A program made the translations under genes and the position numbers. Under the pieces are notes generated by a model, which was given only the letters and a program-made list of their open reading frames with translations, did no database searches and was not told the origin of the DNA. Of a stretch of DNA of 64,000 bases, positions 50,863-60,500 are shown piece after piece. Location of the stretch: NCBI GenBank assembly GCA_963809385.1, contig CAWEJL010000004.1, positions 248,001-312,000 on the forward strand. Reading direction: 5' to 3'. The number at the start of each line of letters is the position of its first letter. Position 1 is the first letter of the stretch. The DNA comes from JAKAIY01 sp963809385. GTDB lineage: Bacteria; Chloroflexota; Ktedonobacteria; Ktedonobacterales; JADMIN01.

Positions 50863-53052
50863 TCACCCCAGTGGGACGGCTTCCACCGCGCCCGGCCCCA
50901 GCGTCCGTTCGAGCTGCTGCTGAAGCTCCGGGCAAAAGCGCACCCCCAGCCGCCCGCTCGGCGCGGGCATCCGCACCACCCACGCGCCATTCCGCACCCA
51001 CAACTCCACCTGGTCATCGCCGGGATAATCGTTCAGCGCCGTCAGCACGTCCTGCGCGCGCGTCACGTCCACCGTGCTGTTCTTGCCCCGCTGGATGTGG
51101 ATCCGCACCAGCATCGCCCTGCGGCTCGCCTCCTCCTCGGAAACCGTGAACGCCTCCACCTCATCAGCCACCAGTTGCGGCTGGTCGTCGCGCATCTTCA
51201 CCAGCCCCGTCACCAGAAGGATCGCGTCATCCTTCCAGGCATCCGCCGTGGCGGCGTAGGTCCTGGTGAAAACGATGATCTCCAGCGAGCCGAGCAAGTC
51301 CTCGAACTGCACCGCCAGCATCGTATCGCCCCGCTTGGTCATGATCTTGCGCGTCGAGATTACCCGTCCGCCCAGCGTCACCTTCTGCCCGGCCCACTCC
51401 TCACTCAGGTGCGCGGAATACGCCGTCACGCGCTTCTTCAGGAACTGCGCCACATGCGCCAGCGGGTGCGCCGAGAGGTAGAGGTTCAGCAGCTCCTTCT
51501 CCCAGGCCAGCAACTGCTGCTGCGAATGCTCCGGCGCGTCGGGCAGCGTGAAGTCATCGCCGCCGGAGTCACCATCCACGCCGCCGAAGAGGCTGTTCTG
51601 GCCAATCTCGCGCATCTTGCGCTTCTGCTGGCCATACGACATCGCGCGGTCGAGACCCGCCAGCAGGCGGCTGCGGCTGCCCATATTGTCCAGCGCGCCC
51701 GCCTTGATCAAGCACTCCACCGCCGAGCGCGACAGATTCTTGCTCTCGGTGCGGGCGAAGACATCCGCCAGCGAGGTGAAGGCGCCGCCAGCGCGGCGCG
51801 CCGCCAGCAGCTCCTCCACTGGGCGGCTGCCCACATTGCGGATGCCCACCAGCCCGAAACGCACGCCCCAGCGCGGCTGCCCATCCTCGCCCGGCTCCAG
51901 ATTCTCCACCGTGAAGCCCGACTCGCTGTGGTTGATGTCGGGCGGCAGCACCTCCACCCCCATGCGACGGCACTCGTCAACAGCGGCCACCACCTTCGCC
52001 GCATCGCTGGCCACAGAGGTCAGCGTCGCCGCCATGAATTCCGCCGTATAGTTGGCCTTCAGATACGCCGTCTGATACGCCACGAAGCCATACGCCGCCG
52101 CGTGACTTTTGTTAAATCCGTAGCCAGCGAAGGGCTCGATGAAGGAGAAGATTTCCTCGGCGGTCTTCTCCGAGATGCCGTTCTTGGCGCAGCCCTTGAT
52201 GAACTTGCCGCGATACTCCAGCATCTGCTCGCGGTTCTTCTTCGACATCGCCTTACGGAACTTGTCCACCTCGCCCCAGGTAAAGCCGGCGAGCTGCACC
52301 GCAATCAGCAGCACCTGGTCCTGGTAGACGATGACCCCATAGGAGTCGCGCAGCAACGGCTCCAGCATCGGGTGCAGGTAGCGGATCTGGACCTCGCCAT
52401 GCTTGGCTTTGATGAACTGCGGGATCGAGTCCATCGGGCCGGGGCGGTAGAGCGCCACCATCGCCGTCACGTCCTCGATGCAGGTCGGCTTGAGCTCCTT
52501 GATGTATGTCCGCATCGCGCCCGATTCGAGCTGGAAGACGCCGGTCGTCTCGCCCTCGGCCAGCAGCGCGTAGGTCTTGGCGTCGTCGGTGGGCATGCGG
52601 TCCAGGTCCATATCAATCCCGCGCGTCTGCTGGATAAAGAGCCGGCAGTTCATCAGGATCGAGAGGTTGGCGAGGCCAAGGAAGTCGAACTTGATGAGGC
52701 CCAGGTCTTCCAGATGCGCCTGCTCGTATTGCGAGACCAGCCACGTATCGTTGGGGTCTTTGTAGTCGCGCAGTTGCAGCGGCACGGTCTGGTCGAGCGG
52801 CTCGCGCGAGATGACGACACCCGCCGCGTGGATGCCGGAGCCGCGCACCGTGCCTTCGAGGTCGCGCGCCAAATCCACCAGCTTGCGCACCGGCGGGCTC
52901 ACGTCGTAGAGCTGCTTCAGCTCGCGCACGTCATCCAGCGCGCCGCTAATCGTCACCTTCGGGCCACCGGGAATCAGCCGCGCCACGCGGTCGGCCTCGG
53001 CCTGCATGCCCATCACGCGGCCCACGTCGCGCACCGCGGCCTTGGCGGCCAT
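50863..53052 (-). CDS. dnaE: Intact distal reading frame of DnaE
   Basis: This 729-codon frame (from ATG 53052, MAAKAAVRDVGRVMGMQAEA) holds the rest of the alpha subunit: finger and thumb segments (IKFDFLGLANLSILMNCRLF, LYRPGPMDSIPQFIKAKHGE), the tandem helix-hairpin-helix region around SLADVFARTESKNLSRSAVE, and an OB domain (VTLGGRVISTRKIMTKRGDT). The polymerase catalytic Asp residues (PDIDMDFPDDRR, near 53150) lie upstream, in another frame. On its own it would not be a working polymerase. It is listed separately because it is the only long unbroken part of the locus. Confidence 0.8.
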   Translation of the reverse strand: MAAKAAVRDVGRVMGMQAEADRVARLIPGGPKVTISGALDDVRELKQLYDVSPPVRKLVDLARDLEGTVRGSGIHAAGVVISREPLDQTVPLQLRDYKDPNDTWLVSQYEQAHLEDLGLIKFDFLGLANLSILMNCRLFIQQTRGIDMDLDRMPTDDAKTYALLAEGETTGVFQLESGAMRTYIKELKPTCIEDVTAMVALYRPGPMDSIPQFIKAKHGEVQIRYLHPMLEPLLRDSYGVIVYQDQVLLIAVQLAGFTWGEVDKFRKAMSKKNREQMLEYRGKFIKGCAKNGISEKTAEEIFSFIEPFAGYGFNKSHAAAYGFVAYQTAYLKANYTAEFMAATLTSVASDAAKVVAAVDECRRMGVEVLPPDINHSESGFTVENLEPGEDGQPRWGVRFGLVGIRNVGSRPVEELLAARRAGGAFTSLADVFARTESKNLSRSAVECLIKAGALDNMGSRSRLLAGLDRAMSYGQQKRKMREIGQNSLFGGVDGDSGGDDFTLPDAPEHSQQQLLAWEKELLNLYLSAHPLAHVAQFLKKRVTAYSAHLSEEWAGQKVTLGGRVISTRKIMTKRGDTMLAVQFEDLLGSLEIIVFTRTYAATADAWKDDAILLVTGLVKMRDDQPQLVADEVEAFTVSEEEASRRAMLVRIHIQRGKNSTVDVTRAQDVLTALNDYPGDDQVELWVRNGAWVVRMPAPSGRLGVRFCPELQQQLERTLGPGAVEAVPLG

Positions 53053-54347
53053 CGTGTTGAAGGTGACGATCTGGCCGACGCTGGTCCCAACCGTACTTGT
53101 CAGCGACGTAGCGAATCACTTCCTCACGGCGGTCGTCGGGGAAGTCCATGTCAATATCGGGCATGCTCATGCGCTCAGGATTGAGGAAGCGCTCGAAGAG
53201 CAGACTCGATAGCGGATAGGGTCTACGTTGGTGATGCCCAGCGACGTAGGCCACCAGGCTGCCCGCCGCCGAGCCTCGGGCCACGCAGCGCATGCCGTGG
53301 CTGCGGGCGAAGTTCACGTAGTCCCAGACGATCAGGAAGTACGAGATGAAGCCCTTGGAGCGGATGACCTCGAACTCGTAGTCGAGCCGCTGCTCCAGCT
53401 CTCCGGTCATCTCGCCGTACAGTTCGCGATGCCCTGCCGGCAGAGGTAGTACAGGTATTCATCCTGCGAGCGGAACTCTGGCGGAATCTCGAAGTCGGGA
53501 ATGAGGCTGGCGCCTGGCTCGATCGTAACGTCGCAGCGCTCGGCGATCTCCATCGTGTTGCGCAGCGCGTCGGGTAGCTCCGGGAAGAGCGCGCCATCTC
53601 GTCGGGCGTCTTCAGGTAGTACTGCGAGCTGTCGAACTTCATGCGCTTGGGGTCTTCGAGCGTCTTGCCGGTCTGCACGCAGAGCAGCACGTCCTGCGCC
53701 TCGGCGTCGCGCGCGGCGACGTAGTGCAGGTCGTTGGTGGCCAGCAGCGGCGCGTGGACCTCGCGCGCGAGATCGTAGAGCAGTCGGGTTGAGCTTGGAC
53801 CTGCGGCGATTCCGCCGCGTCGTGGTCCTGGATCTCGATGTAGAAGTTTTCCGGGCCGAAGACATCCTGATACCAGCGCGCGGCGGCGCGCGCGCCGTTG
53901 AGGTCGCCGCGCAGCAGCAGCTCGGGTATCTCGCCGGAGATGCAGCCTGACGTGGCGATCAGCCCGCCGCTGTACTGCTCCAGCATCTTGCGGTCCATGC
54001 GCGGGCGCGCCTGGTAGCCGCGCGTGTGCGCCAGCGTCGTCAGCTTCAGCAGGTTCTGGTAGCCGGTGTTGTTCGCGCGCCAGCAGCAGCAGGTGGTTGT
54101 ACTCGTAGCGCCCCGTCTTCTCCTCCAGCGACGGCACGCTGTAGCCCTCGACGCCGATAATCGGCTTGATCCCAGCCGCGTGGCAGGCCTTGTAGAAGTC
54201 CAGCGCGCCATACATCACACCATGATCGGTCAGCGCCAGCGCAGACATACCGCCAGCCTTGGTCGCCTCCACCAGCCGCTTGATCCGCGACTGGCCATCC
54301 AGCAGGCTGTACTCGGAATGCACATGCAGATGCGTGAAGTCGGCCAC
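50863..54347 (-). pseudogene. dnaE: DNA polymerase III alpha subunit, broken by about eight single-base frame changes
   Basis: The protein runs in order from GTG 54347 (MADFTHLHVHSEYSLLDGQS, the PHP domain) to the stop at 50863, but the frame changes repeatedly. Inferred changes, from conserved flanking sequence: an extra base near 54078 (LLLAR|NNTGYQNL), two extra Cs near 53802 and 53792 (QV|KLN|RLLYDLA), a lost base near 53605 (DEMAR|LFPEL), a lost base near 53438 (GIA|ELYGEM), an extra base near 53242 (YV|LGITNVDP), a lost base near 53212 (RYR|SLLFERF) and an extra base near 53090 (YGWD|SVGQIVTF). No stop or loss of conserved residues accompanies them. From 53052 on the frame is intact. 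Recent errors or recent damage fit better than long decay. Confidence 0.8.
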
Positions 54348-54511
54348 CGCGTCCCTCGCTCCTTACCAGCGCCACACCGCATGCGCCCCGCATACGACGC
54401 CGCTCCCTCCCCGCATGCGCCAGAGAAGAATCAGGCTACCGTTTAGCATAGCCCACGCCAACCGCCCACCGCTACGGGCCATCTTGGCTAGGCCAGACGC
54501 CGGGTGGGGCG
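54306..54511. repeat. Direct repeat, copy 1 (dnaE 5' end and upstream DNA)
   Basis: Positions 54306-54511 reappear at 60771-60977 in the same orientation. Aligned, they differ by two substitutions (54312 C/T, 54393 T/C) and one inserted A (60971). The copy covers dnaE codons 1-14, its ribosome site GAGGGA and 164 bp upstream, including a minus-strand TATGCT at 54450-54445. Here the copy continues into real dnaE. Confidence 0.95.
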
Positions 54512-54581
54512 CAAAGCTAGTTGGGGCGACAAATCAGACCAAGGTGGAAAACAATAGCGGGAACGAGAACATGCCGTTAGT

Positions 54582-54681
54582 GGTTCATCCGGTAAGATTG
54601 CGGTACTGCGGAAGCGCCCTACAGGTCATGATTACTGCGGGAAGGGCGCGACAACAAGTGGCATAACTTGCCGGATGCACC
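54582..54681. repeat. Long inverted repeat, unit 1 of 3
   Basis: GGTTCATCCGGTAAG (54582-54596) and CTTGCCGGATGCACC (54667-54681) pair at 13 of 15 positions around a 70-bp spacer. It ends 3 bp before unit 2. Confidence 0.6.
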
Positions 54682-54684
54682 AGT

Positions 54685-54836
54685 TCCCTCTTCTGTCATC
54701 TTGGGGTCGAAGCTGCAAGAATTCAGCTTTCGCGTCCTACAAGTCGTTCATGCAAGCGTACACCTTGTTGTCTGGTTTCAACGGACCTAGCAGCTAGCAG
54801 AGAGCGCGAACCTGCCCCAAGATGACAGAAGAGGGA
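54685..54836. repeat. Long inverted repeat, unit 2 of 3 (22-bp perfect arms)
   Basis: Arms 54685-54706 and 54815-54836 are perfect 22-bp inverted repeats (core TCTTCTGTCATCTTGGGG) around 108 bp. The outermost bases are flanked by AGT on the left and GTT on the right. No coding capacity. It resembles a MITE or a structured RNA. Confidence 0.8.
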
Positions 54837-54838
54837 GT

Positions 54839-54944
54839 TTGCGTCGTTCCTCAGAGGCGCATCGCATTCTCGCGCAGTCAAGGTCGCTTTTTCACGCAAT
54901 ACGCAGCGTCGAGTGAGAGCAAGCCTTATTGAGGAACGACGCAA
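54839..54944. repeat. Long inverted repeat, unit 3 of 3
   Basis: TTGCGTCGTTCCTCA (54839-54853) and TGAGGAACGACGCAA (54930-54944) are perfect arms around 76 bp. It begins 2 bp after unit 2. The MurE-like gene ends 63 bp beyond it. Confidence 0.8.
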
Positions 54945-55007
54945 GTTAGTCGAGGCCGGGGATGAAGCTATCAATAGTCTCGCCGTTTGAGCAGCTTTAA
55001 TAGACAC

Positions 55008-56597
55008 TCAAGACGACTGAAGACGAGCGGAGGACATCTCGCGGAGCGGCTCAATGTCGTGTCGTGCGAGCGCAGCTCTGATAGCTCCAAACTCATCCCA
55101 AGGAGTCTCTACCACACCATATGCCATCGAACGCTCGTGAGCTTTGCCGCAACACACAATGCAGTCACCTGGACGCGCCAGCCCAATCGCGGTATCAATG
55201 GCGCGAGCGCGATCAGGTTCCCGCAGAAAATCACGACCCTCGCTCCTACCGCGAGAGAGCAGTCCCGATGCAATCTCTGCGATGATTGCGTCGGGATCCT
55301 CAGTGCGTGGATCCTCCGCCGTCAGCACCGCCACATCCGCCTCCGCAGCAACCTCACCCATGAGGCGTCGTTTCTGCACGTCGCGCAGCCCTGCTGAGCC
55401 AAAAACAAGGATAACGCGGCCTTGCGCCGCTGATCCGATAAGCATGCGCACTGTATTAATGGTTTGGGCAAGCGCGTTAGGAGTGTGCGCGAAATCCACT
55501 ATTACATCGAACGCGCCGCGATGAACGAACTCCATTCGTCCTTTGACCCGCGAGACCGCCGCGAGACCGCGCTCGATTTCCCCGAGTGCGATATCGAGCG
55601 CGAGCCCTGTGGCGCAAGCAGCTAGCGCGTTCTCGACGTTGTACGCACCGATCAATGCGATGCGCGTGTCCCTCTCGCCGGCGGGTGTGGTGACATGGAA
55701 TAGAGTGCCGTCGCGGGTGACAACAATATCGCGCGCTTTCACCATAGCGTCCACATCCGCACCGACGGCGTACGTTATTGTTCGATCGCTCGGGAGGGCG
55801 CTAAGAATCTGGTACGACTGGTCGGTGAGATTAAGTACTGCAATTTTAGGTATACCTGACTTACGTCGTGACGTCTCGAGCATCTGGAACAAACGCGCCT
55901 TCGCCTGCATATAGCGGTCCCACGTGCCGTGCCAATCCAGATGTTCATGGGTTACGTTGGTCACAACAGCGATGTCATAGTCAACATACGCCACACGCGC
56001 CTGATCGAGTGCATGTGATGTCGTTTCAAGAACGACTGCCTTGCACTTCGCTTGCGCCATCTGCGCAAGGTATCCCTGAAGATCGAACGCCTCAGGCGTC
56101 GTCGTATGAAAGCCTGTATCCATCTCCTGATCGTCAATCCGCGCTGCGATAGTTGTAATCAGCCCAGTCCGTATGCCATGGGCGACGAGAATGCTATGAA
56201 TAAGCGTGCTAGTAGTCGTTTTGCCATCGGTTCCTGTTACCCCAATAATAAGCATGCGCTGCGAGGGAAAATTGTAGAACGCTGCGGAAAGAAGCGCGAA
56301 AGCATCTCTTCCATTAAGTACCTGCCAGTATGGTAGGCGAGATCCCCCAAGCGCCTCGATCTCCTCACGGGCTAGTTCTCCAACGACAGCCACCGCGCCA
56401 GCCTTGAGCGCCGCCGCAATGTAGCGGTGACCATCACCGTCGCGCCCTCCATGGGCGACGAACACGGCGCCTGGTTGCACACGCCGGGAATCCTCAGCAA
56501 TGCCCGTGACGCGTATCCTCGGCGTGGAAAGCGTGCCGGAGAGGCGCCCCCAGTATGCTGGGAGGCGGCGAAGGAGGGTCTGCAGCAAAATAGCCAT
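55008..56597 (-). CDS. MurE-like Mur ligase
   Basis: A 529-residue ATP-dependent ligase of the MurE type, which adds the third amino acid to UDP-MurNAc-dipeptide in cell-wall synthesis. It has the N-terminal UDP-binding region (VTGIAEDSRRVQPGAVFVA), the ATP loop GVTGTDGKTTT (about 119-129), TTTPEAFDLQ, the central HEHLDWHGTWDRYM, VIVDFAHTPNAL and the C-terminal region with EDPRTEDP. MurE enzymes that use meso-diaminopimelate carry DNPR at that spot; here it reads EDPR, so the amino acid is uncertain. I prefer the start at 56597 (AGGA upstream) over 56618. It may be an extra copy of murE. It follows the PgeF-like gene by 51 bp. Confidence 0.82.
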   Translation of the reverse strand: MAILLQTLLRRLPAYWGRLSGTLSTPRIRVTGIAEDSRRVQPGAVFVAHGGRDGDGHRYIAAALKAGAVAVVGELAREEIEALGGSRLPYWQVLNGRDAFALLSAAFYNFPSQRMLIIGVTGTDGKTTTSTLIHSILVAHGIRTGLITTIAARIDDQEMDTGFHTTTPEAFDLQGYLAQMAQAKCKAVVLETTSHALDQARVAYVDYDIAVVTNVTHEHLDWHGTWDRYMQAKARLFQMLETSRRKSGIPKIAVLNLTDQSYQILSALPSDRTITYAVGADVDAMVKARDIVVTRDGTLFHVTTPAGERDTRIALIGAYNVENALAACATGLALDIALGEIERGLAAVSRVKGRMEFVHRGAFDVIVDFAHTPNALAQTINTVRMLIGSAAQGRVILVFGSAGLRDVQKRRLMGEVAAEADVAVLTAEDPRTEDPDAIIAEIASGLLSRGRSEGRDFLREPDRARAIDTAIGLARPGDCIVCCGKAHERSMAYGVVETPWDEFGAIRAALARHDIEPLREMSSARLQSS

Positions 56598-56648
56598 GTG
56601 TCCTACAACTTCTTTCATTGGTTTGATTGCAAAGTTCCTGGCTTTCCG

Positions 56649-57494
56649 CTAGACGAGGCCCAGTACGACAGCGAAACGTCCTGTACGTCCACCTTCCATT
56701 CGATGCGAATAGAACAAGTCCGTACGGGTACCGGGACACATGTCACTCACTTCGATTCGCGATTCAGAAACCCCCAGTTCGAGCAGTTGCGCATGATTGG
56801 ATGCCGCTAGATCCAGGCGCAAGGATTCACGCGGCGCGCCGTCTTCCGATTGCGCCAGGATAGTTGAAAACCGCGCGGTTCTTCGCGATAACGGATCACT
56901 GCTGAATGCGCGACGCACTGGCTCATCCACCTCGTAGCAGCAGGGGCCAATCGTGGGTGCGATGGCGGCTATCAGGTCGGACGGCTCGGAGCCATATCGC
57001 GCGTGCATTGCGTCAAGCGTGTTGCGAAGAATGGCGCCGGCGGCGCCACGCCAACCGGAGTGAGTGAGTCCAATGGCATTATGGACGGGATCCACAAGCA
57101 GAATGACACTGCAATCAGCAACGGCCCAGAATAACCCGATGCCACGCGACGATGTAATCCACGCATCGCACCCTCCGGGCAAGATGATGGCGGGCGGCTC
57201 AGCCACGCCCAAATCAGCCCCCAACTCTTCAGCAGTAATCTCGCGCACGGTTGTTCCCTGAAGTGGCGTTGTTCCCACGAGAAGCGGGTGGTCCGGCAGC
57301 GTTGTGCGAATGCGTCGGTAGTTCTCCATCCGGGCGTCTGGATCGTCAGGCGTTGTGGGGCCTGCGTTCAACGACATGAAAGGAACGGCGCTCACACCAC
57401 CTTGCCTGGTGAATACACCATGCGTAATAAACTGCTGTGCGCTGAGAGATGCGAACTGAAACCAGACGATGTCCTCGCTCTTGCGCTTAATCAT
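56649..57494 (-). CDS. PgeF-like (laccase-domain, YfiH/YlmD family) protein
   Basis: A 281-residue protein of the multicopper-polyphenol-oxidase-like family, whose members (PgeF) remove L-Ser wrongly placed at the first position of the peptidoglycan stem. Conserved blocks are FTRQGGVSAVPFMSLNAG, WAVADCSVILLVDP (Cys ligand), GLTHSGWRGAAGAIL (His ligand) and IGPCCYEVDEPV. The first histidine ligand, normally in QVHG, is replaced: the position reads PLQG in TTPLQGTTV. Catalytic activity may differ. I start at the ATG at 57494 with GGAG 6 bases upstream; an upstream open frame overlaps the STAND gene. A place beside a MurE-like gene makes a cell-wall role likely. Confidence 0.78.
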   Translation of the reverse strand: MIKRKSEDIVWFQFASLSAQQFITHGVFTRQGGVSAVPFMSLNAGPTTPDDPDARMENYRRIRTTLPDHPLLVGTTPLQGTTVREITAEELGADLGVAEPPAIILPGGCDAWITSSRGIGLFWAVADCSVILLVDPVHNAIGLTHSGWRGAAGAILRNTLDAMHARYGSEPSDLIAAIAPTIGPCCYEVDEPVRRAFSSDPLSRRTARFSTILAQSEDGAPRESLRLDLAASNHAQLLELGVSESRIEVSDMCPGTRTDLFYSHRMEGGRTGRFAVVLGLV

Positions 57495-57534
57495 ACGAAT
57501 CTCCACTGACACTCCACAGCTATAGACGAGCAGA

Positions 57535-60500
57535 TCAGGTGCGTGTATGAGGTACGCCCAACGCCTGGTACAGTTCTTTGGCCTGTGCTCTCTCAGCGGC
57601 GCCGTTCTGGTCGCCACGCGGAGCTTGCGCGAGCAGCGCGCCGAGCGCGTCGAGCGCTTCAGCCAAGTATAACGGCGACTCGCCTTGCCTGCCCAATGTA
57701 ACGGCCTCATCGAGAAGTGATCTTGAGCGCTCGGTGTCTTTCAAACGCCAGGCGCAGGCCGCCAACCCGATAAGGGCGCGCCCCTGGGCGAATGGATCGC
57801 CAACGGAGGTGGCAATCTGCAACGCGCGCCTATAGGACGCCTGCGCCTGATCCGCGTTTCCCTGCGCGAGCAGGGCGTCACCCAACGCGCGGAGAGTCAC
57901 CGCCTGGGCTGGCGCGTCTTTCGCTGTGGCATGGAACCCCATCGCATCTTGCAGCAGCCGCACAGCCTCCATCCACTGACCCTGGGCCAACGCGAGCTGC
58001 CCCATCTCCGATGTAACCCATCCGATACTGCGCGGTTCGCCGGTGTCCCGAAAGATTGGCAGTGCGGAAGTCAAGTGCGTATTTGTCAGTTCAAATTGTT
58101 TACGAGTTCGGTAGAACTGTCCAATCAGTGTCTGATCAACCGCCTCTCCGCGCTTATCACCGGTTTCGATCCTGATCGCCAGGCTTTGTTTGTATAGGGT
58201 TTCCGCCTCATCATATTGTCCTCGTCCGAACGCGATTTGCCCAAACGAGCTGATGTCTACCGCCTCCGCCCGCCGCGACTGAAGGCGCTGGTGGATTGCA
58301 AGCGCCTCAGTGTAACGTTCTTGCGCTTCACCAAACCGCCCTTGTCGCAGCGAGATGCGACCGAGCAATTGAAGCGCTAGCCCCTGTCCCCAGACATTAT
58401 CAATCGCCTTGTAGATGGTATACGCTTCGGTCAGGTCGGCGTTCGCCTCTGTGTCTCGAATGCCTTCACGTTCTCGAATCTGGCCGCGGAATGAAAGCGT
58501 CAGCGCAGTGTACGCGTCGTCCTTTACACTCGCTACGGTGAAGATCGAGTAGGCATGATTGAGAAAGCGCACGGCAAGCTCGGATTCGCCCTCGTCACGT
58601 GCAATGAGAGCAAGCAATACCAGTGCGCTCCCTTCACCCCGCATGTTCTTGAGCGACTTGAAGGCGCGGAGTATGTCTCCAGAAACGCGTTTGGCTTCCG
58701 AGACTTTTCCCTGGATACGAAGGAACTGGGCATTGCCCAGTTTGAGCAACGCTAGCAATTCCCGCGCGTCCGAGACAGCCTTGGTACGAACGAGTTGCTG
58801 AGCGGCCTCGAGCCCCCAGGGCAGATAGCGCTGGCGCGCCGCGTTGCGCCCGTAATCACGCCAGTAGGCCTGCATGCCAACACAGATGCGGGCGACTGGA
58901 TCCAACTGGCGCGTCTGTTGCGCCCACACCAACGCGCCCTCAATGTTGCGCTCGTCCATCGCAAGCGCATCGCGTTCAACGCTTGTCGAGTACACGCCAT
59001 AGTATCTGACGATTTCAACACGTGCTTTGTACTGATCTTCTTGTGAAGCGCTCTCGTATTCATTGCGCGCAAAACCATACAGCACGGGATGCAGTTCGAT
59101 ACGCGTCGCATCCGCTGGCGAATGGAAGCTCTCATTCTGTCGATTGGAGGCAAGACCACGCCGGACTAGCAGATCAATCGTCGCCGCCGGATCACGATCG
59201 CCAAAAGTAGCCGCTACCCTCATGGCAGCCCCCATGCCAAATTCAGACGTTGGAAACGCGCCAAACTGCCAGAACAGCCGCTGGGCGGCCGGAGTAAGCG
59301 CATCGCGACTCTTTTGGTAAATTGACTCAATGCCGCCTCCAAGTTTTGTCACCTGCTCCGGGTCGCCAAGATCATCAGCGAGTTGGGCGAGATCAGCGCT
59401 CGTATCCTTGGCATAACGCGCGGCAAGCTTGACGGCAAGAGTGTGCCTACCTAAGCTGGCGATGATCCGATCGAGCGCGATCCGCTGCGCGGGTGTCCAA
59501 TCCTGGACATTCCCCGGCCCGCACTCCTTGGTAAACAAATTGACAGCTTCACTCTCCGAGAGAAAGCCAAGCGGGAGTATCGTTGTCAGGCTGCGCAAGT
59601 CATCGGGCAGGTGGGTTCCCACCTCGCTTGGCGCCGCGCTTGATGAGATAGAAGCGTCACTCTCGCGCGCTGTCAATAGCACCACGGCTCCCGCTTCGAC
59701 CAAAGGTCGCACCACCTCCACAAGCTCAAGGCCAGCCTCGACATTGTCAATCACCACCAACGTCTGTTTACCTCCCAAAAGCCGCTGTGCGGCCTTGAGG
59801 AGTTCTGAAGCCGTAGTGGCGGCTGGTTCCCTGCGCTGTGGGTCGAAGCGGGCAAGAGCGCGACGAAGCACTGTGGTTGGGTTTGTTTGATCCTGCGCAA
59901 ACACGACGCCGATGCCGTCCGCGTAAACACCCTCGTAGGCAAGGTATCTGATCGCTTGGTCCGCGAGGGCTGTTTTGCCGATACCCCCAATGCCGGTAAT
60001 CGCGATGATTGAATGTGGGTGTGGTGAGCGCAGGGCTTGCAGCAGCCCTTCGAGTTCGGCGCCGCGTCCCACGAAATGCTCCTGGGGAAGGCCGAGATCA
60101 TCGTGTGGAGGGCCCTTTGGCGCGGCTGATGGTGGTTCTGGAGGCGGCACGGGCAGCGCAACTGGCTTCCGCGTCTGCATCCTGCCGTCAGGCATGGGTG
60201 TCAAGATTGTCGGTTGGGAAATGCTTTCTAAGTAGTGGCGTTCTTGCTCCCAATCATGATGCGCGCGGCGCGCCACCTCAATCGCAAGAATCGCCAGAAC
60301 AATCGTTGGAGCAATGATCAGTGGACGCTGTTCGAGGATAGGCAGTAGACGGGTGAGTAGCAGAGCCTTAGAGAGCTTGCTCCAATCTGTTAGTGTGGCT
60401 GGACCATCAGTAGCGATGATTTGGATTAGGTTGAATGCGATGTTACCAGGCAGCAGGACGATCAACCATAAATACCACCGCCCGATGGTACGCAACGCGC

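Noticed and set aside
53090..54080. Programmed frameshifting or an intein in dnaE
   Set aside because: There are about eight changes of both signs without slippery heptamers, and no intein splice residues or extra domain.
54582..54944. Integron attC sites
   Set aside because: The arms lack the GTTRRRY/RYYYAAC core boxes and no integron integrase is visible.
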